Shown one piece after another: positions 39,969 to 52,494 of a stretch of DNA of 64,000 bases. The translations under genes were made by a program, and so were the position numbers. Numbering within the stretch: position 1 is the first letter of the stretch; each line of letters opens with the position of its first letter. Below the pieces are notes generated by a model. It was not told the origin of the DNA, made no database searches, and was given only the letters and a program-made list of their open reading frames with translations. The stretch is taken from NCBI GenBank assembly GCA_028829895.1, contig CM054182.1, positions 63,358,379 through 63,422,378 of the forward strand. Direction: 5' to 3'. Source of the stretch: Sinotaia quadrata (lineage: Eukaryota; Mollusca; Gastropoda; Architaenioglossa; Viviparidae).

Positions 39969-40892
39969 GCTTATCTTAGGATTTCTTATTTTAGCTACAT
40001 TTTAAAATGGAGATTATTTTTAAAACAATGCAATGTTTAGCAACAAAGGTACTTGTACATATAAAGAGGAGATATATTTTAAAACAATGTATTGTTTAGG
40101 TACAACAATAATTGGATCTTTTTAAAAAAATGTCCACTTTACATTTATATGTGTACGTATCAAGAGGTTGGATTTCTTAAATAAAGTCCACTTAGCACTT
40201 CTTATCTGTAAAATATCTAGATAGTGGACCTCTGAAATAAAGTCCACCTAATTTCCAATTATTAGAAGAAAAGTAATTTGAATAGAATGCTTCCAGATGA
40301 GAGAAAAAAATAAGTGGAGGGGCTTTATATAATTGAAAGAGATTATTTATGTGTAATATTTTACTGTTTCCGTTTATTTCATTTTTATTTGACGTACATG
40401 TGCAATTGTAATGGCAAATGACGTAAAGCACGCGCTGTTTTCTTCAGTCTATGTGAGACAGATTCACAGAGCAAAATTGTTAACTTAAATATAGATTCTA
40501 AAGTATGCAATGTTATTTTGTTTTTAATCCTTCACGTTTCAGAATTATTTTAACGCAGGTTTCCTGGTTTTTCCCTCCGATATTTCACAGCCATAAATTT
40601 ACTCTGCTGAAGTAATGTTTGTTAAAATTAAAAATTTTAAAGTTATTTTAAAAAGCACACAATCTATATTTGAACTTGTATTTATCATTTATAAATATTA
40701 TTTTGTATTCTTTTATCATGGTTAATATAGCCGATTTCATTAATTAAATTTATTATGAAAATACAAATAGATATATACCTTGTGAAGAACTCGATCGTCA
40801 GTGAATTTTAAATAAATGTCATCAATTAAAACGATAAAAAGTATACGAACTTCATCAAGTGTACATTTAACTTCGCCAAGTATCGATATTTC
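39969..40892. other. Unique very AT-rich DNA
   Basis: The phrases AACAATG(C/T)A(A/T)TGTTTAG and AATAAAGTCCAC each recur twice (40023/40083 and 40180/40237). No gene seen. Confidence 0.6.
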
Positions 40893-40926
40893 TTGTTTGT
40901 TTGTTTGTTTGTTTGTTTGTTTGTTT
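40893..40926. repeat. (TTTG)n microsatellite
   Basis: Eight tetranucleotide repeats. Confidence 0.95.
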
Positions 40927-41051
40927 ATACAGATGAGGTATTATCCTGCGTATCAACATACTTAAGTGTTTCAAAACTGTTAGTGATTTTTAAAAGGTTG
41001 TCAGCCATTCAATGCAGACAAGTATGTCACACGCTACTACAGCTTGTGCAC

Positions 41052-41213
41052 AGCACCATATTATATTTTATACTATATATAAAATCAAGCATTACTTCAG
41101 CCCAGCAGTGTGTGTGTGTGTGTGTGTGCCTGCCTGCCTGCCTGCCTGCCTGCGTCCTCAGGAATTCTCTATTGAACTTGTTCACTGGGTAGTGAAAGGG
41201 TTTCTCCTGGTTT
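41052..41213. mobile_element. Composite dispersed element, copy A
   Basis: Starts AGCACCATATTATATTTTAT, contains (TG)n at 41108-41128 then (CCTG)n at 41129-41152, and ends GAAAGGGTTTCTCCTGGTTT. Copy B at 42621-42790 is almost identical apart from microsatellite length and one or two bases. No open frame, terminal inverted repeat or target duplication is visible, so it may be a SINE-like or microsatellite-bearing element, or a local duplication. Confidence 0.75.
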
Positions 41214-42620
41214 TACCTTTCACCAGAATCCGCCCCTACACTTAAATTTTGACCTACCATTGTGCTCAAATTTCCAATTCTGGACTATCTTGCTAGAACC
41301 TCGAGGGGAACCGTCATTTAAAATTATTGTTTAAACACTTCACTGATTACTAGGTGAAATCATATCAACCAGTGCATACACACAGAACGAAAATAAGACT
41401 ACCCAATGACCTATTTCGAGACAGTCAAAAAAAAGCTTACACCGATGACTCATGCCTCGCGACCCATTATCCTAGCCTCCCATTGCGGTCTGCCGAACAT
41501 AGTAGTTCGCGTAGCGAGAACTGGCCAGCTAGCACAGGGAAAGTGGTGTCAAGGAGGAGAAGGGGGCCGATAGTTGGTAAGGGGAGGGGAAAGATTTCTG
41601 GGAGAGAGAGTGAGACAGATCTACTAATCCTCGGATAATCTGTCGATTTAGTAAGCTGCTTAATCTAAGGTAAGAAGGTTAAAGAAAATGTCAAAATAAT
41701 CAAAACCAATAACTTTGGTAGCTTCGTGTCACAGACATACAGGAAGGCAGAAGGTGGAATACTTTTGAACGATTTCGTCTTTCGGAATGAAAAAAAAAAA
41801 GGGGGGGGGGAGGCAGTGTTTCGCAAAGGAGACAAAATAAGAAGAGAAAACACCATTATTAGAATTAGGGAAGCAAGAAACGTCAGTTTGTGACTTGCAT
41901 GAGTAATATTTCAGGGGAAGCAATATCCGTCTTGCTGTGTCCACGTCTTCGTACATCAACTGAGTAACGCGGGAAGTCTCAACCCCCGTTTTTTCACAAC
42001 GCGCCAATTTTTGTTTGCAAATCGGATCGTACATTTGATTTTTTCTCGCCCTAATAACTTTCCTTCTTTCAAATCTCTTAAAGCCACCAACCATTCCAAT
42101 ATTGATCTTCGTTGTTTTCATAAAGTGTAATACAATAGTTTTCAAATGAAGACAACTGGCTACACCTCTCATGGATGGAGAGAGAAGAACGTTATAGTTA
42201 TCGTTCCTTGGCGTGGAAAATAATTGTTAAACTTAGCGATTTCAGTAATAAATTTAGCAGTCAAGCACATTTACTTTTTTTTCCCCAGAAACGTGCGTGC
42301 AGAAACAATGCCTGTCAATTGCAAATACTCTATTTAGAAAATAAATCATTTTCAGTCCTAAACAGTTGTATTCAAGGACGCCCTCGGTATGCTCTCAAAT
42401 TAAATCTGCAAAGGCCGTGCAGTTTTGACGTCATTGTGGTTTACGGGCTCTTTTCAAATGATTTTCAGTAAATCACAAACAAACGGGAGAATAAAAACGT
42501 AAACAATTCGTTGTGTTTTTTTTCCCCTAGGCTTGAATCCCGTGTGCAATTCCGCGTGCGGCTGAAATCAAAATAATTGTTCGTTTCTCGAAGTATAAAG
42601 TGTTATTGTCTAACTCGAGG
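41214..42620. other. Unique DNA between the two composite copies
   Basis: A10 followed by G10 at 41791-41810. A 147-codon minus frame (41729-42172) and a 98-codon plus frame (42175-42471) are longer than average here but match no family I know and lack splice or start support. Confidence 0.5.
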
Positions 42621-42790
42621 AGCACCATATTATATTTTATACTATAAATAAAATCAAGCATTACTTCAGCCCAGCAGTGTGTGTGTGTGTGTGTGTGTGT
42701 GCCTGCCTGCCTGCCTGCCTGCCTGCCTGCGTCCTCAGGAATTCTCTATTGAACTTGTTCACTGGGTAGTGAAAGGGTTTCTCCTGGTTT
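42621..42790. mobile_element. Composite dispersed element, copy B
   Basis: Same orientation as copy A, about 1.57 kb downstream. Its TG and CCTG tracts are each slightly longer. Outside the microsatellites identity is close to complete, which implies a recent origin. Sequence beyond both ends differs between the copies, marking sharp boundaries. Confidence 0.75.
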
Positions 42791-42891
42791 CTCCAGCAAG
42801 AAAGTTACACTACTCTCATTTCACTGACATGGACCAAAAATAAACACGAATAAAAGTGAAGTTAAAACAATATCAATGCAGTCTTTACTTG

Positions 42892-43013
<122 letters not shown>

Positions 43014-43056
43014 AATTTCTGTCCAACTATCTATATATCTTTCTGTCATATAGGTT

Positions 43057-43185
43057 TACTAAAATAAATATTTATTATACTACTACAAATATCTGCTCAT
43101 TAATTTTTTAAATATCTATTTGTTTCAGTTATTAAAATAAGTGCTTTTCATATTACTACAAATACCTCCTAATTGCATTTCAAAT
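43057..43185. repeat. ~74-bp direct repeat, 2 diverged copies
   Basis: TTAAAATAA, ATTACTACAAATACCTCC and CTAATTGCATTT-type blocks occur twice in order, spaced 74 bp. Confidence 0.65.
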
Positions 43186-44045
43186 TGATAGCTAGCAAAC
43201 AAATGCGAACATAGGTCAGATATTTTCGCAAATAAAATAAAATACATAAAGACGGCAACCCGGAACTCGCTCTTGAAAGTGGCCAGAATCCCCAAGACTG
43301 ACACAATCACCCATCGATCCCACGCAGTATGCGTGCTCGGGCTTGCATGCAGACTCTCTCAGACCAATGGCACTGACCCACATTTCTTCCCGTCAGCCAG
43401 ATCCCTGCGCTTAGTCGCCAGTTTTCATAGTAACAACTATGATAACATCCCCCGCAATCCACGCGCAATATAGTTGGGGTGGAGTAGTTGTTTGTTTCTT
43501 TTTTAAAGGTGGATGAGGGTGGGGGGTACGACCTAGGTAAATAAATAAGTCAAAGGTCCGGTGGTTACACTGGGAATCAGCAGAAACAGGAGGAGAGGAT
43601 AGAGGCCGTCTCTACTCAATCCTTAGGGCTTGCGCAAGGACTGAAGTACGTTTTGGTCTGTTAAGCTCACCTTACACAGTCTTTATTTTACAACACATAC
43701 CAATATCGACAGCGTGGTGGGTTGGTAGTTTCCTTTCTTTTTTATTTTCTTAATATTTGAATACATTTTAATACAAGTATTTTTATTAATTTGTATTATA
43801 TTCTCCTGGATGGAGGTGGTTTGCTTTGCTTGATTTATTTTTTACCGGTTCGGGAGGAACTTACTTTTCACCCGTTTAAGGAATGTTAATGTTTACCCCA
43901 CAAAACCTGTAAAAATGAACACAGAAAGAAAACAAATTGTCTATGAAACACGATTTTGGCTGCTTTGAAAGGGACCGAAACATCAAGCGAACATTCAAGC
44001 CCCCGCTAACCCCCTTCTGTTATATATTACTTCCCAAACCCAGCA
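43186..44045. other. Unique DNA, no gene seen
   Basis: G-rich patch near 43512-43528. No coding evidence. Confidence 0.6.
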
Positions 44046-44178
44046 GTCCCATTTCCATTAGTATAGATCTAATATCCCAGTTCCATTAGTATAGATCTAA
44101 TATCCCAGTTCCCGGAAATCTAAATGTATGGTCCCAGTTTCCATAAGTCTAAATATGAAACCCCAGTTCCGGAAGTCG
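44046..44178. repeat. Degenerate 28-30 bp repeat, about 5 copies
   Basis: ATCCCAGTTCCATTAGTATA then GATCTAAT. The first two or three units are well conserved. Confidence 0.8.
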
Positions 44179-44708
44179 TACTTTTGCAATGCCTTTCGGA
44201 ACTGCAACAGACAATACGTGCTAAATAAGAATGATAAATCCAAATATACTACCTGCACTCTAGGGCTAAACCTCCCCTACTCCTACTAACACCCCATAGT
44301 ACACATTAGCTGATAATTACATATGTTCATGAGTACTCAAGTTACAGAAATCGACAGCGGCTTAGGGCAATGGAAGGACAGGCTCTATCCACTGATTATT
44401 TCTTTTGGGTTAAGTTGAGAAATGGAACTCACAATCCTCTCTGTCTGTCAGTTTCTTTCTTACCTCCCTTTCCATTCCTATGAAAACCATTCACCCTGCC
44501 ATGCGCATAGGCAATTAATGCAGCCGACAAAAGGAAGTGGCAGTTTGCACAACCGGAAAGGAAAATCCTTCATTAATTCTGATGTGTGCGCTTAAAAGTC
44601 TTCGAGACTCCATAGCTACAGATTTTACTGAAGGGAAACGTAAGCAATACAGTTCTTTCACAGTCACACAGTCACGAACAGGTTGGGAATTTATTTTTCT
44701 TTTAAAGG

Positions 44709-44713
<5 letters not shown>
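44179..44713. other. Unique DNA
   Basis: No gene seen. Confidence 0.6.
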
Positions 44714-44764
<51 letters not shown>

Positions 44765-44877
44765 GCATGTATGTATGTGTATGTGTATGTGTGTGCATGT
44801 AAATGTAATACCGTGCGTGAGCGTGTGTATGGGTAAGAGTGCATGTTAGTGAGTGTGTGTGTGTGTATGTGTGTGTG

Positions 44878-44937
<60 letters not shown>
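44714..44937. repeat. Two (TG)n arrays with TG-rich link
   Basis: Perfect TG at 44714-44761, TATG-rich sequence between, and TG at 44852-44937 ending before GACTGAGAGAGA. Confidence 0.97.
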
Positions 44938-44939
<2 letters not shown>

Positions 44940-45088
44940 ACTGAGAGAGAGGTGAACTGTCTTAATATTAGTTATGGTACACGCACAATATTTAAATACA
45001 AGAAAGAACCTGTCTCTTGATTTCCACATACCTGGTTTCACATGAGGTGTAATCAAACAATGCAGATGCAGAACATCACAATAAATTA

Positions 45089-45214
45089 GCAATAACATCC
45101 GATTAAATTAACAATAACATCCCATTAAATTAACAATTACATCTCATTAAATTAACAATAACATCCCATTAAATTAACAATAACATCTCATTAAATTAAC
45201 AATAACATCCCATT
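45089..45214. repeat. 22-bp minisatellite, about 6 copies
   Basis: ACAATAACATCCCATTAAAT then TA at exact 22-bp spacing with C/T changes. Confidence 0.95.
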
Positions 45215-45263
45215 GCAGTAATAAAAACAACGCTGTTGGTAAATTTCTCTTTAGTTGCAGAGA

Positions 45264-45935
45264 AGACGCCATGGATATTATCTCCTTCCTGCACCTAAAA
45301 GGACGTCATGGATTTTATCTCCTTCCTGTACCTAAATTTAGGAGTCATGGATATTATCTCCTTACAGTACCTTTAAAGACGTCATGGATATTATCTTCTC
45401 TCTTACCTAAAAGGCCGTCATGGATTTATTATATCCTTAAAGTACCCAGAAGGATGCCAAAGATATTATCTCTTTACTGTACCTATTTGGACGCCATTAT
45501 TTTTATCTCCTTACTATATCTGAAAGGGCGCCATTGATATTATCTTCTTCTGTAACTAAAAGGACGCCATTGATATTGTCTTTTTCTGTAACTAATGGAC
45601 GTCATTAACATTATCTCCTCACTGTAACTAAAAGGACGCCGTTGATATTATCTTCTCACTGTAACTAGAAGGACGTCATTAACATTATCTCCTCACTGTA
45701 ACTAAAAGGACGTCATTAACATTATCTCCTCACTGTAACTAAAAGGACGTCATTAACATTATCTCCTCACTGTAACTAAAAGGACGCCATTGATATTATC
45801 TCCTCACTGTAACTAAAAGGACGCCATTGCAGTACCTTATAGGACGTCATACATTTCATTTCCTTAATGGTAGCTAAAAGGACGTCACGGATTTTATCGT
45901 CTTCCTGTAGCTGAAGACGCCAGGGATATAATTTC
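45264..45935. repeat. Minisatellite, 37-bp unit, about 18 copies
   Basis: GGACGTCATTAACATTATCT then CCTCACTGTAACTAAAA. Four or so consecutive units near 45661-45790 are almost identical; both ends are decayed. An AACGTC/GACGTC core is kept in most units. Confidence 0.94.
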
Positions 45936-47368
45936 ATTGCAGTATTAAATATGCTGTGCAATACACATGGAAACATACAACTGCAGCAACAGAGAAGAAT
46001 ATTATACATCTTATCTCAACCAATGTATTTCAACAATATAAAATAAAATTGTGTATAGTAATTCATTAACAGGAAACAAAATGACATTACCAAAACTATT
46101 TGCCCAACGGAACACGTCACTGTTTACATTATATTGCAAACCATTACAGTAAAGATAATGACGCAGTGGATATCCAATAATCCAAAACTAATTGCTTATA
46201 ACATCCTTTACGACTTCATCAGATTATAATTATCCATGTCTACCTCATCTCAACAGTCATTACCAATCATCAGGCTCACCATACTGTTTTCAAAATAAAT
46301 CTACTGCTCCCTTAAAAATATTGTCCATTTCTCTCTTAAGAGAGTTAACTCCCTCTACAGACTTTTCATCAAGGTCACCTGTTTGTAAACTGTACATAAG
46401 CAATGTGGATGTCACATTTAAAAATAAATGATTTGTCTTTTTAAAAAAAAATTCATCACATATTTATTTGAGTTTTGTTGTCACAAATGGGGGGGGGGGA
46501 TGAGTCGATGCATCACTGAGCCGGAAAAAAAGATCCCACCCACACTCAGTTCAGCGCAGATAATTATATCATGTGCTTGGCATTAGACACGTGAATGTTA
46601 CTCTGCTAGTCAACTGTACCTAACCACAGCGAGATCTTCATACCGTTCAATGAACAGATCTCTTACTGATATCAACGTGTTCAGTTAATTGTGAGAGGAC
46701 GCTGCTATTTGTGGCTCAAATGAACAAAACTTGGAGAACTCTTGTGTGGCATCAGTGTAATGTAAAAAGGAAAGAAATGGTGTTGTTGCTGGAGTCGGTG
46801 GCGTGTGAGTGAACACAACAAAAAACCTAGGAAGAGACTAGAAGTAGAGTTTGCACTATAACCAGGGGAAAAAAGTGTAAAATATATGATTGTCAGGAAC
46901 TTAGTGCTTACTAGACTTGTATGCGCATGTATGAGTGTGCTTGTGAATGTGTGCGTCATTGGGTCAAAAGCGTGCATGTGAATGTTTGCACCATTGCGTC
47001 AGCGTGCGAGTGAATATGTACGTCACTGTGCCAGTGCGATCGTGGTACTTGAATTTTCCTAACGGTATATTTATGAGTAGTGTTGCATACAATTATAAAT
47101 ACTAATGCGGTTTACAATTTTTTTAAATCATAAAATAAATGTAAATTAAATATGCCCCGAGCTGTCAATCAAACCCATTGTGCACATGCTTCCTGCACGC
47201 CGTCTCACATTATATTCTTGACAACAACTTTAAACAAACTATTTCAGTCTATGCGGGAGGAGAGGTTGAAGAAGCGGTTGGTGATGAATATAAAAGAAAA
47301 TACTATGTGATTATTTGTCTCTTGAACTAAGCTGCATACACTCAAGCAGCATCCCCATTATATAATTA
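45936..47368. other. Unique AT-rich DNA, no gene seen
   Basis: A8 run near 46443 and G11 at 46489-46499. Frames at 45776-46977 carry no domain. Confidence 0.6.
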
Positions 47369-47405
47369 TGTGTGTGTGTGTGTGTGTGTTTGCGTGCGTG
47401 CGCGC
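47369..47405. repeat. (TG)n with GCGT tail
   Basis: TG tract ending in TGCGTGCGTGCGCGC. Confidence 0.94.
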
Positions 47406-49374
47406 ATGCTGTCTGATGCAACACATTTTGGAGTTCAAAGAATATACTTGATAGATACATTTGCGTGATTAAATGCTTGACGGTTAATAGAACCGACTAA
47501 GTGACAGACTGACGGAGCACAATGAAACGGGCAGATATATGCGGAGGGACCTTGCAGTGTGTTTTATGTAGCCACGCCCCGTCCTAGTTCCTAGTTGTCC
47601 CTTTGTACTGAGATTCAGATAAACACGTTGAGGAAAATGTAAAGGAAACTTCAAATCTTAAATGAAGGGGAGAGGACAAGCCGTCTATATGACTCACTCC
47701 CCATTGGCAGCGCGGACGGCCTGAACTAGAACTGCCAGTTTTTGTTTTTTTAAAATTAATTTTAGATCTGTTGTTTGTTCGTTTTTTTCATTAATATTTA
47801 TTTCATTGTGTTTGGGTTTTTGTTTTTTTTTTGGGGGGGTGTGGGGGGTCGTAGTGGCAAACCGATGTCAATTAACCGTCGTGATAGAGGAAAAAAACAA
47901 ACCAGATTCTTCTTCGTCATAATTATTTACTTTCAATGCTGATAGTATTCATATTTAGCAAAGCTTCAGATCAAACACGATGTCTATTAGGAGTAGCTAA
48001 AAATGGAAGTGTTTATTACCTAACATTTGTATTTATTTATTATTTTTTTTATCGCAGGATGGTTTAATGAGCTTTTGTTGAGAGTTTAAAACACAGTCCA
48101 AACTAAAGCACACAAAAATTTTCAGTTCGGAGATTTGTTGCTGACTTGAATTTCTACATTCATTAAAGGCTATAGAGAGCGAGGATCATAGGAAAATTCG
48201 TGACAACGTACGCACAGAGATGTGACTGTATCTACGATGTCATGTCTATGCAATCGGAGTACCAGAAAGCAGTTAAGTTGTATAAGTTGCTGTTAATATA
48301 TAACGTCTTAAACTCAAAGGTCTTTATTTTGTGACGGCCTCGTCATTTACTCACAAAGAATAGAAAGCAATTTCCGGACGTAACGTACAGGGACTACCCC
48401 TTTTGACACGGTTTCAGTTAAGGCTGGTCACGTGACACACACGACCCGCTCCGAGTCGGTGGGGGGGGGGGGATTTTTTTTTTCTTTACCATTTTACCGA
48501 GCGCGAAACCTGTACTTCAGTTTGCACGCTCACTCTACCAGCTGATCACAACCGCTACCCCTAATTTTCTAAACGCCGTTGATTTCGACCTCTTTGCCTC
48601 ACGCCACACGCCTCGACTGAGCGAACTGTCTTGCTGCCTCAGCTCTGTACCCTACTGGCGCTCGCCTTCACAAGCACACACACACACAATCGCATAGTTT
48701 GATCAATTGCAAGTTCCCTCACTTAGTCCTTGGGATTTTTTTTTTTCGTTTTCGCCATTTTCTACCTCACACACACACACCACATATCACAAATACACAG
48801 AGAATCTGCAATTAGCGGTTCAGTGAAACCGGTTTACACTAGTATGTGACAACACCACGTCAAACTGAGAACGGTTTTTAACCGGATGAAGCCTGTTAAT
48901 TGCAGCAATGGATGAACGACACAGGCTGCTGATTTCCGATACATTTGCAATAATGCGTGTCTTACTTAACACAGCGTCACCAGTTCTCGTCATTCTAGGC
49001 AGGAAACCACAACGAGGTACGCACATATATATATACACACGCTTATGAATATACAATTATACATACAAATGCACACACATATATACGCATATGCGATGCA
49101 CATACACATGCACATATAGATGCATATAACATAACACGCGCGCGCGCGCACTATACAAAATACTTCCGATAAAGATAAGCACACCTTGGTTACCTATTAT
49201 CGACCAGTTGAAAACAGTGAGCTGAGTTTTAAAGTCGCTTAAAGGCCTTCGTCACCTGTAAGCTTCGGTAACATTTGCTTTCTTCTTGTCTGGGATATTT
49301 TTTCTTCCGTTGATTTTTAACTAAATCAGATGTCAGTGGAAATGGTACTGTGCCTTGTTTACGTCTCTCTCTTT
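47406..49374. other. Unique DNA with short low-complexity runs
   Basis: G7 near 47833, G11 at 48462-48472 followed by a T9 run, short CA runs at 48676 and 48770, and (CG)n at 49137-49149. A 78-codon minus frame (48820-49056) is not recognised. Confidence 0.6.
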
Positions 49375-49392
49375 CACACACACACCCGCACG

Positions 49393-49430
<38 letters not shown>
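49375..49430. repeat. (CA)n microsatellite
   Basis: CA tract with CCGC/CGCA variants at the 5' end. Confidence 0.96.
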
Positions 49431-49432
<2 letters not shown>

Positions 49433-50064
49433 TAGATAAACCCACACGGTGCCAAGGGGAGGAGGAATTAAAAGCTGTCCGCGCTGGTCTATTTATTAAG
49501 AAAACTTTAACTTTAACTAATCAACAAGGTATTACACATGGGAGATGTCACCAGTTCCCTTTTTTACACTTTGAGGCGAACTGGACGAGGATAAGGGGAA
49601 GGGGTGGTAAGGCTGTAGTGCCCGTGCCTGTAAGCTCTGGGAGAAGTACAGCGAACTGAAAGGAGAGGAAGGACGGAACTGGTAAGCGGATGGCGAGCGA
49701 CCAGAAACAGACAGATCGAAGGAGTGAAATAATCTTCTCTTGGAATACAGAGAGCAAGATCCTGGAACTCCATGACAATAAAGAGTGATTACTTTGCAAT
49801 TCGCGAGTACACTACTTTTATCCACTGCACGCACGAGTAGTGATACAGTCACAGGAAGAAAAACAAAGGGGAGAGAACTACTCAATAACACAACACAACA
49901 AACAATTAAAAACTAATAAAGAATTCGGAGTCAAACTATTTACTTAAACGTGAGAGATGGTGAGGTGAAAGTGCGATGGTGGTCGTAGTAATGAGGAGGT
50001 CGGGGCAGATGAGAGGGAGGCGGGAGGGAGATACAAAAGAATAACATGATCTCATCCCCCTTAC
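49431..50064 (-). other. Start of intron after the coding exon; nothing else seen
   Basis: Unique sequence downstream of the donor on the minus strand. Several overlapping minus-strand frames of 70-120 codons lie at 49532-49891, but none has splice sites in register or a recognisable protein, so I treat them as chance. Confidence 0.4.
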
Positions 50065-50069
50065 CTTTG
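50059..50069 (-). other. Splice donor of the coding exon
   Basis: On the minus strand the exon ends CAAAG and the intron starts GTAAGG, close to the consensus. The last exon base is 50065. The exon ends two bases into a codon, so the next exon should begin with the third base of that codon. No following exon could be recognised at lower coordinates. Confidence 0.6.
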
Positions 50070-50831
50070 ACCACGCACGCGTAAATTCCGAATCGGTCCC
50101 CCGGCCGCCGAATCCCCGGTAGTCGACATCACAGCTGTAGGTGCCAACGTCATGGCAGTGCTGTCGCTGCATTGGCTGATATTCCCGTTTTTCTTGTCGA
50201 CGTTATCCAAGATGTACTTCCCGTCTTTGGCGCTATCCATGGCGGGGAGTGTTCCGCTACTGGAGATGGACGGGCTAGTGCCGATAATCGCGGTCAAATT
50301 TGCGGCGGCGACAACAGTTGGCTGGATGGCGGTGCGCACAACACTCTCAGCGGCGACTACGCCTTTGCTGTTTTCTCGCTCGTCGTTATCAGCCACTACT
50401 CCTAACTGTGTCGATGCCGTAGTAGTAGTGGTGGTCAACGTCGAAGATTCGTCCAAGTTCGATTCCGCTCTCATCCCTATCACGCATGACGTCACAACAG
50501 CGTCCTGCCTTTTGTCCTGTGTAACCGCTCGACCACCGCTGCTCATTTCCGCCCCAGTTCTGCTGTGGCTACTGACACTGAGGCGTCTACCGTGACTCAT
50601 ATCGAACTCATCGTCTGCCATCGAGCTGTCCTCGCCAGCATCGACAGGCAGGCTGCGTTCAGTGAGGGTGAGTATTACGTTATCTTCTACACGGAACTTG
50701 TTACACCCAAAAATGCTTGAACTGCCTAAGATGTCGCCGTCGATGTTGCTGACGCTGGTGTTGTTGCCACAGATCGTTGAGCACACGGGAAACTCGACTT
50801 GTACAAGCTGTGTTGACAACTCCACGTCCAT
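50065..50831 (-). CDS. Probable coding exon, N-terminal part of an unidentified protein
   Basis: This is the longest open frame in the window that does not come from a tandem repeat. It gives 255 full codons plus two bases before the splice donor. The ATG has A at -3 and G at +4, a strong animal start context. The predicted segment looks like a disordered N-terminus: Ser/Thr/Ala-rich, with a Thr run at residues 133-138, an acidic patch near 67-77 and a basic RRLSV motif at 82-86 that fits a PKA phosphorylation site at Ser85. I see no signal peptide, membrane span or zinc-binding pattern. CpG is much denser here than in the flanks, as expected of coding sequence. If translation read through the donor it would stop at once (TAA at 50061-50063), which supports splicing there. 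An out-of-frame ATG starts 8 bases upstream. I do not recognise the family. It could be a chance frame, but length, start context and donor argue for a real exon. Confidence 0.6.
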
Positions 50832-50840
50832 TGTCTCATT

Positions 50841-50875
50841 CTGTGTGAGCAGTTAGATTAGATACTGATGGTAAA
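50841..50875 (-). other. Possible splice acceptor upstream of the coding exon
   Basis: Minus-strand sequence just before the start codon reads a branch-point-like CTAAC, then CTGCTCACACAG, a reasonable 3' splice site. If used, the exon starts at 50840, with 9 untranslated bases before the ATG, and an untranslated first exon lies further upstream. The pyrimidine tract is short, so a single exon containing the true 5' UTR is the alternative. Confidence 0.4.
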
Positions 50876-52421
50876 GAAAAACAACAACTAAACTGTTGTG
50901 ATGTTCCGTTTGTTTTCGGTGCAGATTTATTCACGACCTCTCGAGAGGAGCGCCGTGGAAGGTAAAGATTGTTCACAATTTTTCAATATTTATTTGTATT
51001 TGTTTGTTATTCGATTTTCTGCGTACCGGTTTATTTATAGTAATTCTATGGTTGACTGACGCTGTCCTTGAAAAGGTTAACAGTTTGGCGGTTTCAGTCC
51101 ACCTGAGAGCCGCATATGACTGCAGTAAAAGCTCGGAACACCAGGAGTTAAGTTGTTTCTGTCGTGAACGCCGTCACTGAATGGCTTCTCTCCTTTCCAT
51201 CATCGTTAGCAACAAACAAAAAAAACAAGCGCTAATGTGGATAGTTCAAATACTCCCTTTGTATAGGAGAAACCATACAAACATATTATTTGATTATATA
51301 ACCATAATTACACACACACACGAACCGTGCATCAACATGCATATCACTCAAGTGCTTACACGAACGAAGTTAAAATGAAAAAATAGCGCATACAACCTGC
51401 CGGGCACATGGTCCGCGCGCTGTGTGCTATATTTAGCCTTAGCCACATGGCAACGCCGCTTGTTCGCGTGAGGTGGCCGGGTGGGGGAGAGAGAAGGATC
51501 TAAAGGCGTATCCAATGAAATTCGTTGTTTGAGAGAGTGGGCGTGGCTAGCATGAATTTGCAGAGCGCTGAATGAACTCCGACTAAAACTACTCCCTGGT
51601 GTATGCCCCTATGGCGAGGAGCGATGGTGCTGCTGGTAGTGTTAGTAAACAAACATGCAAGTACAAAAATAGTCTCACTCATCAAGAAGTGCACATGATA
51701 ATTTTAGGCAAAAGCATTTTTTAAGTAATAATTCGCCCCCTCCTCTCCTTCAGTTAGAAGGAAAGTAAACTATATATATTAAAACGTCACGGCAAACGGA
51801 AAGGAAGGAAGGAAGAAAGAACGGTGGTTTCTGGCGCATTAAAATTTAAAACTAAATCTCTCACTTCGACTCTCCCTTTCTCACCGTCCGTCTCTGTGTA
51901 TTTCAGACTTGGTCTTCCATATTCATGCACGCATTTACAGACACTCTCGCGCGCGCACGTAGGCCTATGCACTATCATACGACTCATATATACACACGTT
52001 CCTTTTCTCTCACACACAAAACTTCACACAGATACTCTTATACACTCACGCACATACACTTACATGCACATACTGATACAAACACACACGCATACGGCAC
52101 ATAATCATGACACAAGAAAAGAGATGACGTTATTTCAATGACGTTATTTCAATCAGCTAGGACAGCCGTGAAGGCGTTACACGTGTTATGACAGGCAGCA
52201 GGCAATCTCTTTCATACGCTCTTTTTGAAGAGTGTATGGGCTTTCGTTTCTATCTTAGTTGTGTCCCTTGGTAACAGTCCCTAAGGTACACTTCACATGA
52301 CACCGACAGTAAATGGCACGATACTCTAGGCTCATTAATATAATATAATAACATATATTAATTTGCACACTGTGGGTACTCTGGTGTGAATGTCACATTA
52401 GAACACTGCCCAGAAAAGTGT
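50876..52421. other. Upstream flank of the coding exon; unique DNA
   Basis: Would hold the promoter or first intron of the minus-strand gene. GGAA-rich run at 51800-51818 and CA-rich patch at 51930-52090. No clear TATA box or initiator was placed. Confidence 0.45.
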
Positions 52422-52494
52422 TATTACAACCAATCAAAAATCAGTTATTATGATCGATCAGAATTCATTTACAACCAATCGGAAATCAGTTAAC
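52422..52494. repeat. ~25-bp degenerate repeat with CCAAT, 3 copies
   Basis: ACAACCAATC(A/G)(A/G)AAATCAGTTA occurs twice, with a decayed GATCGATCAGAATTCA copy between. Confidence 0.65.

Noticed and set aside
41729..42172. 147-codon minus-strand open frame
   Set aside because: No recognisable domain, runs through an A10-G10 tract at its C-terminal end, no splice support.
42175..42471. 98-codon plus-strand open frame
   Set aside because: No family similarity seen and no start or splice context; length is not unusual for chance in 64 kb.
45271..45537. 88-codon plus frame
   Set aside because: Lies inside the 37-bp minisatellite; the unit length breaks the frame from copy to copy.
48820..49056. 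78-codon minus frame upstream of a CA-rich tract
   Set aside because: No recognisable protein; N-terminal part is low-complexity ATG-rich repeat.
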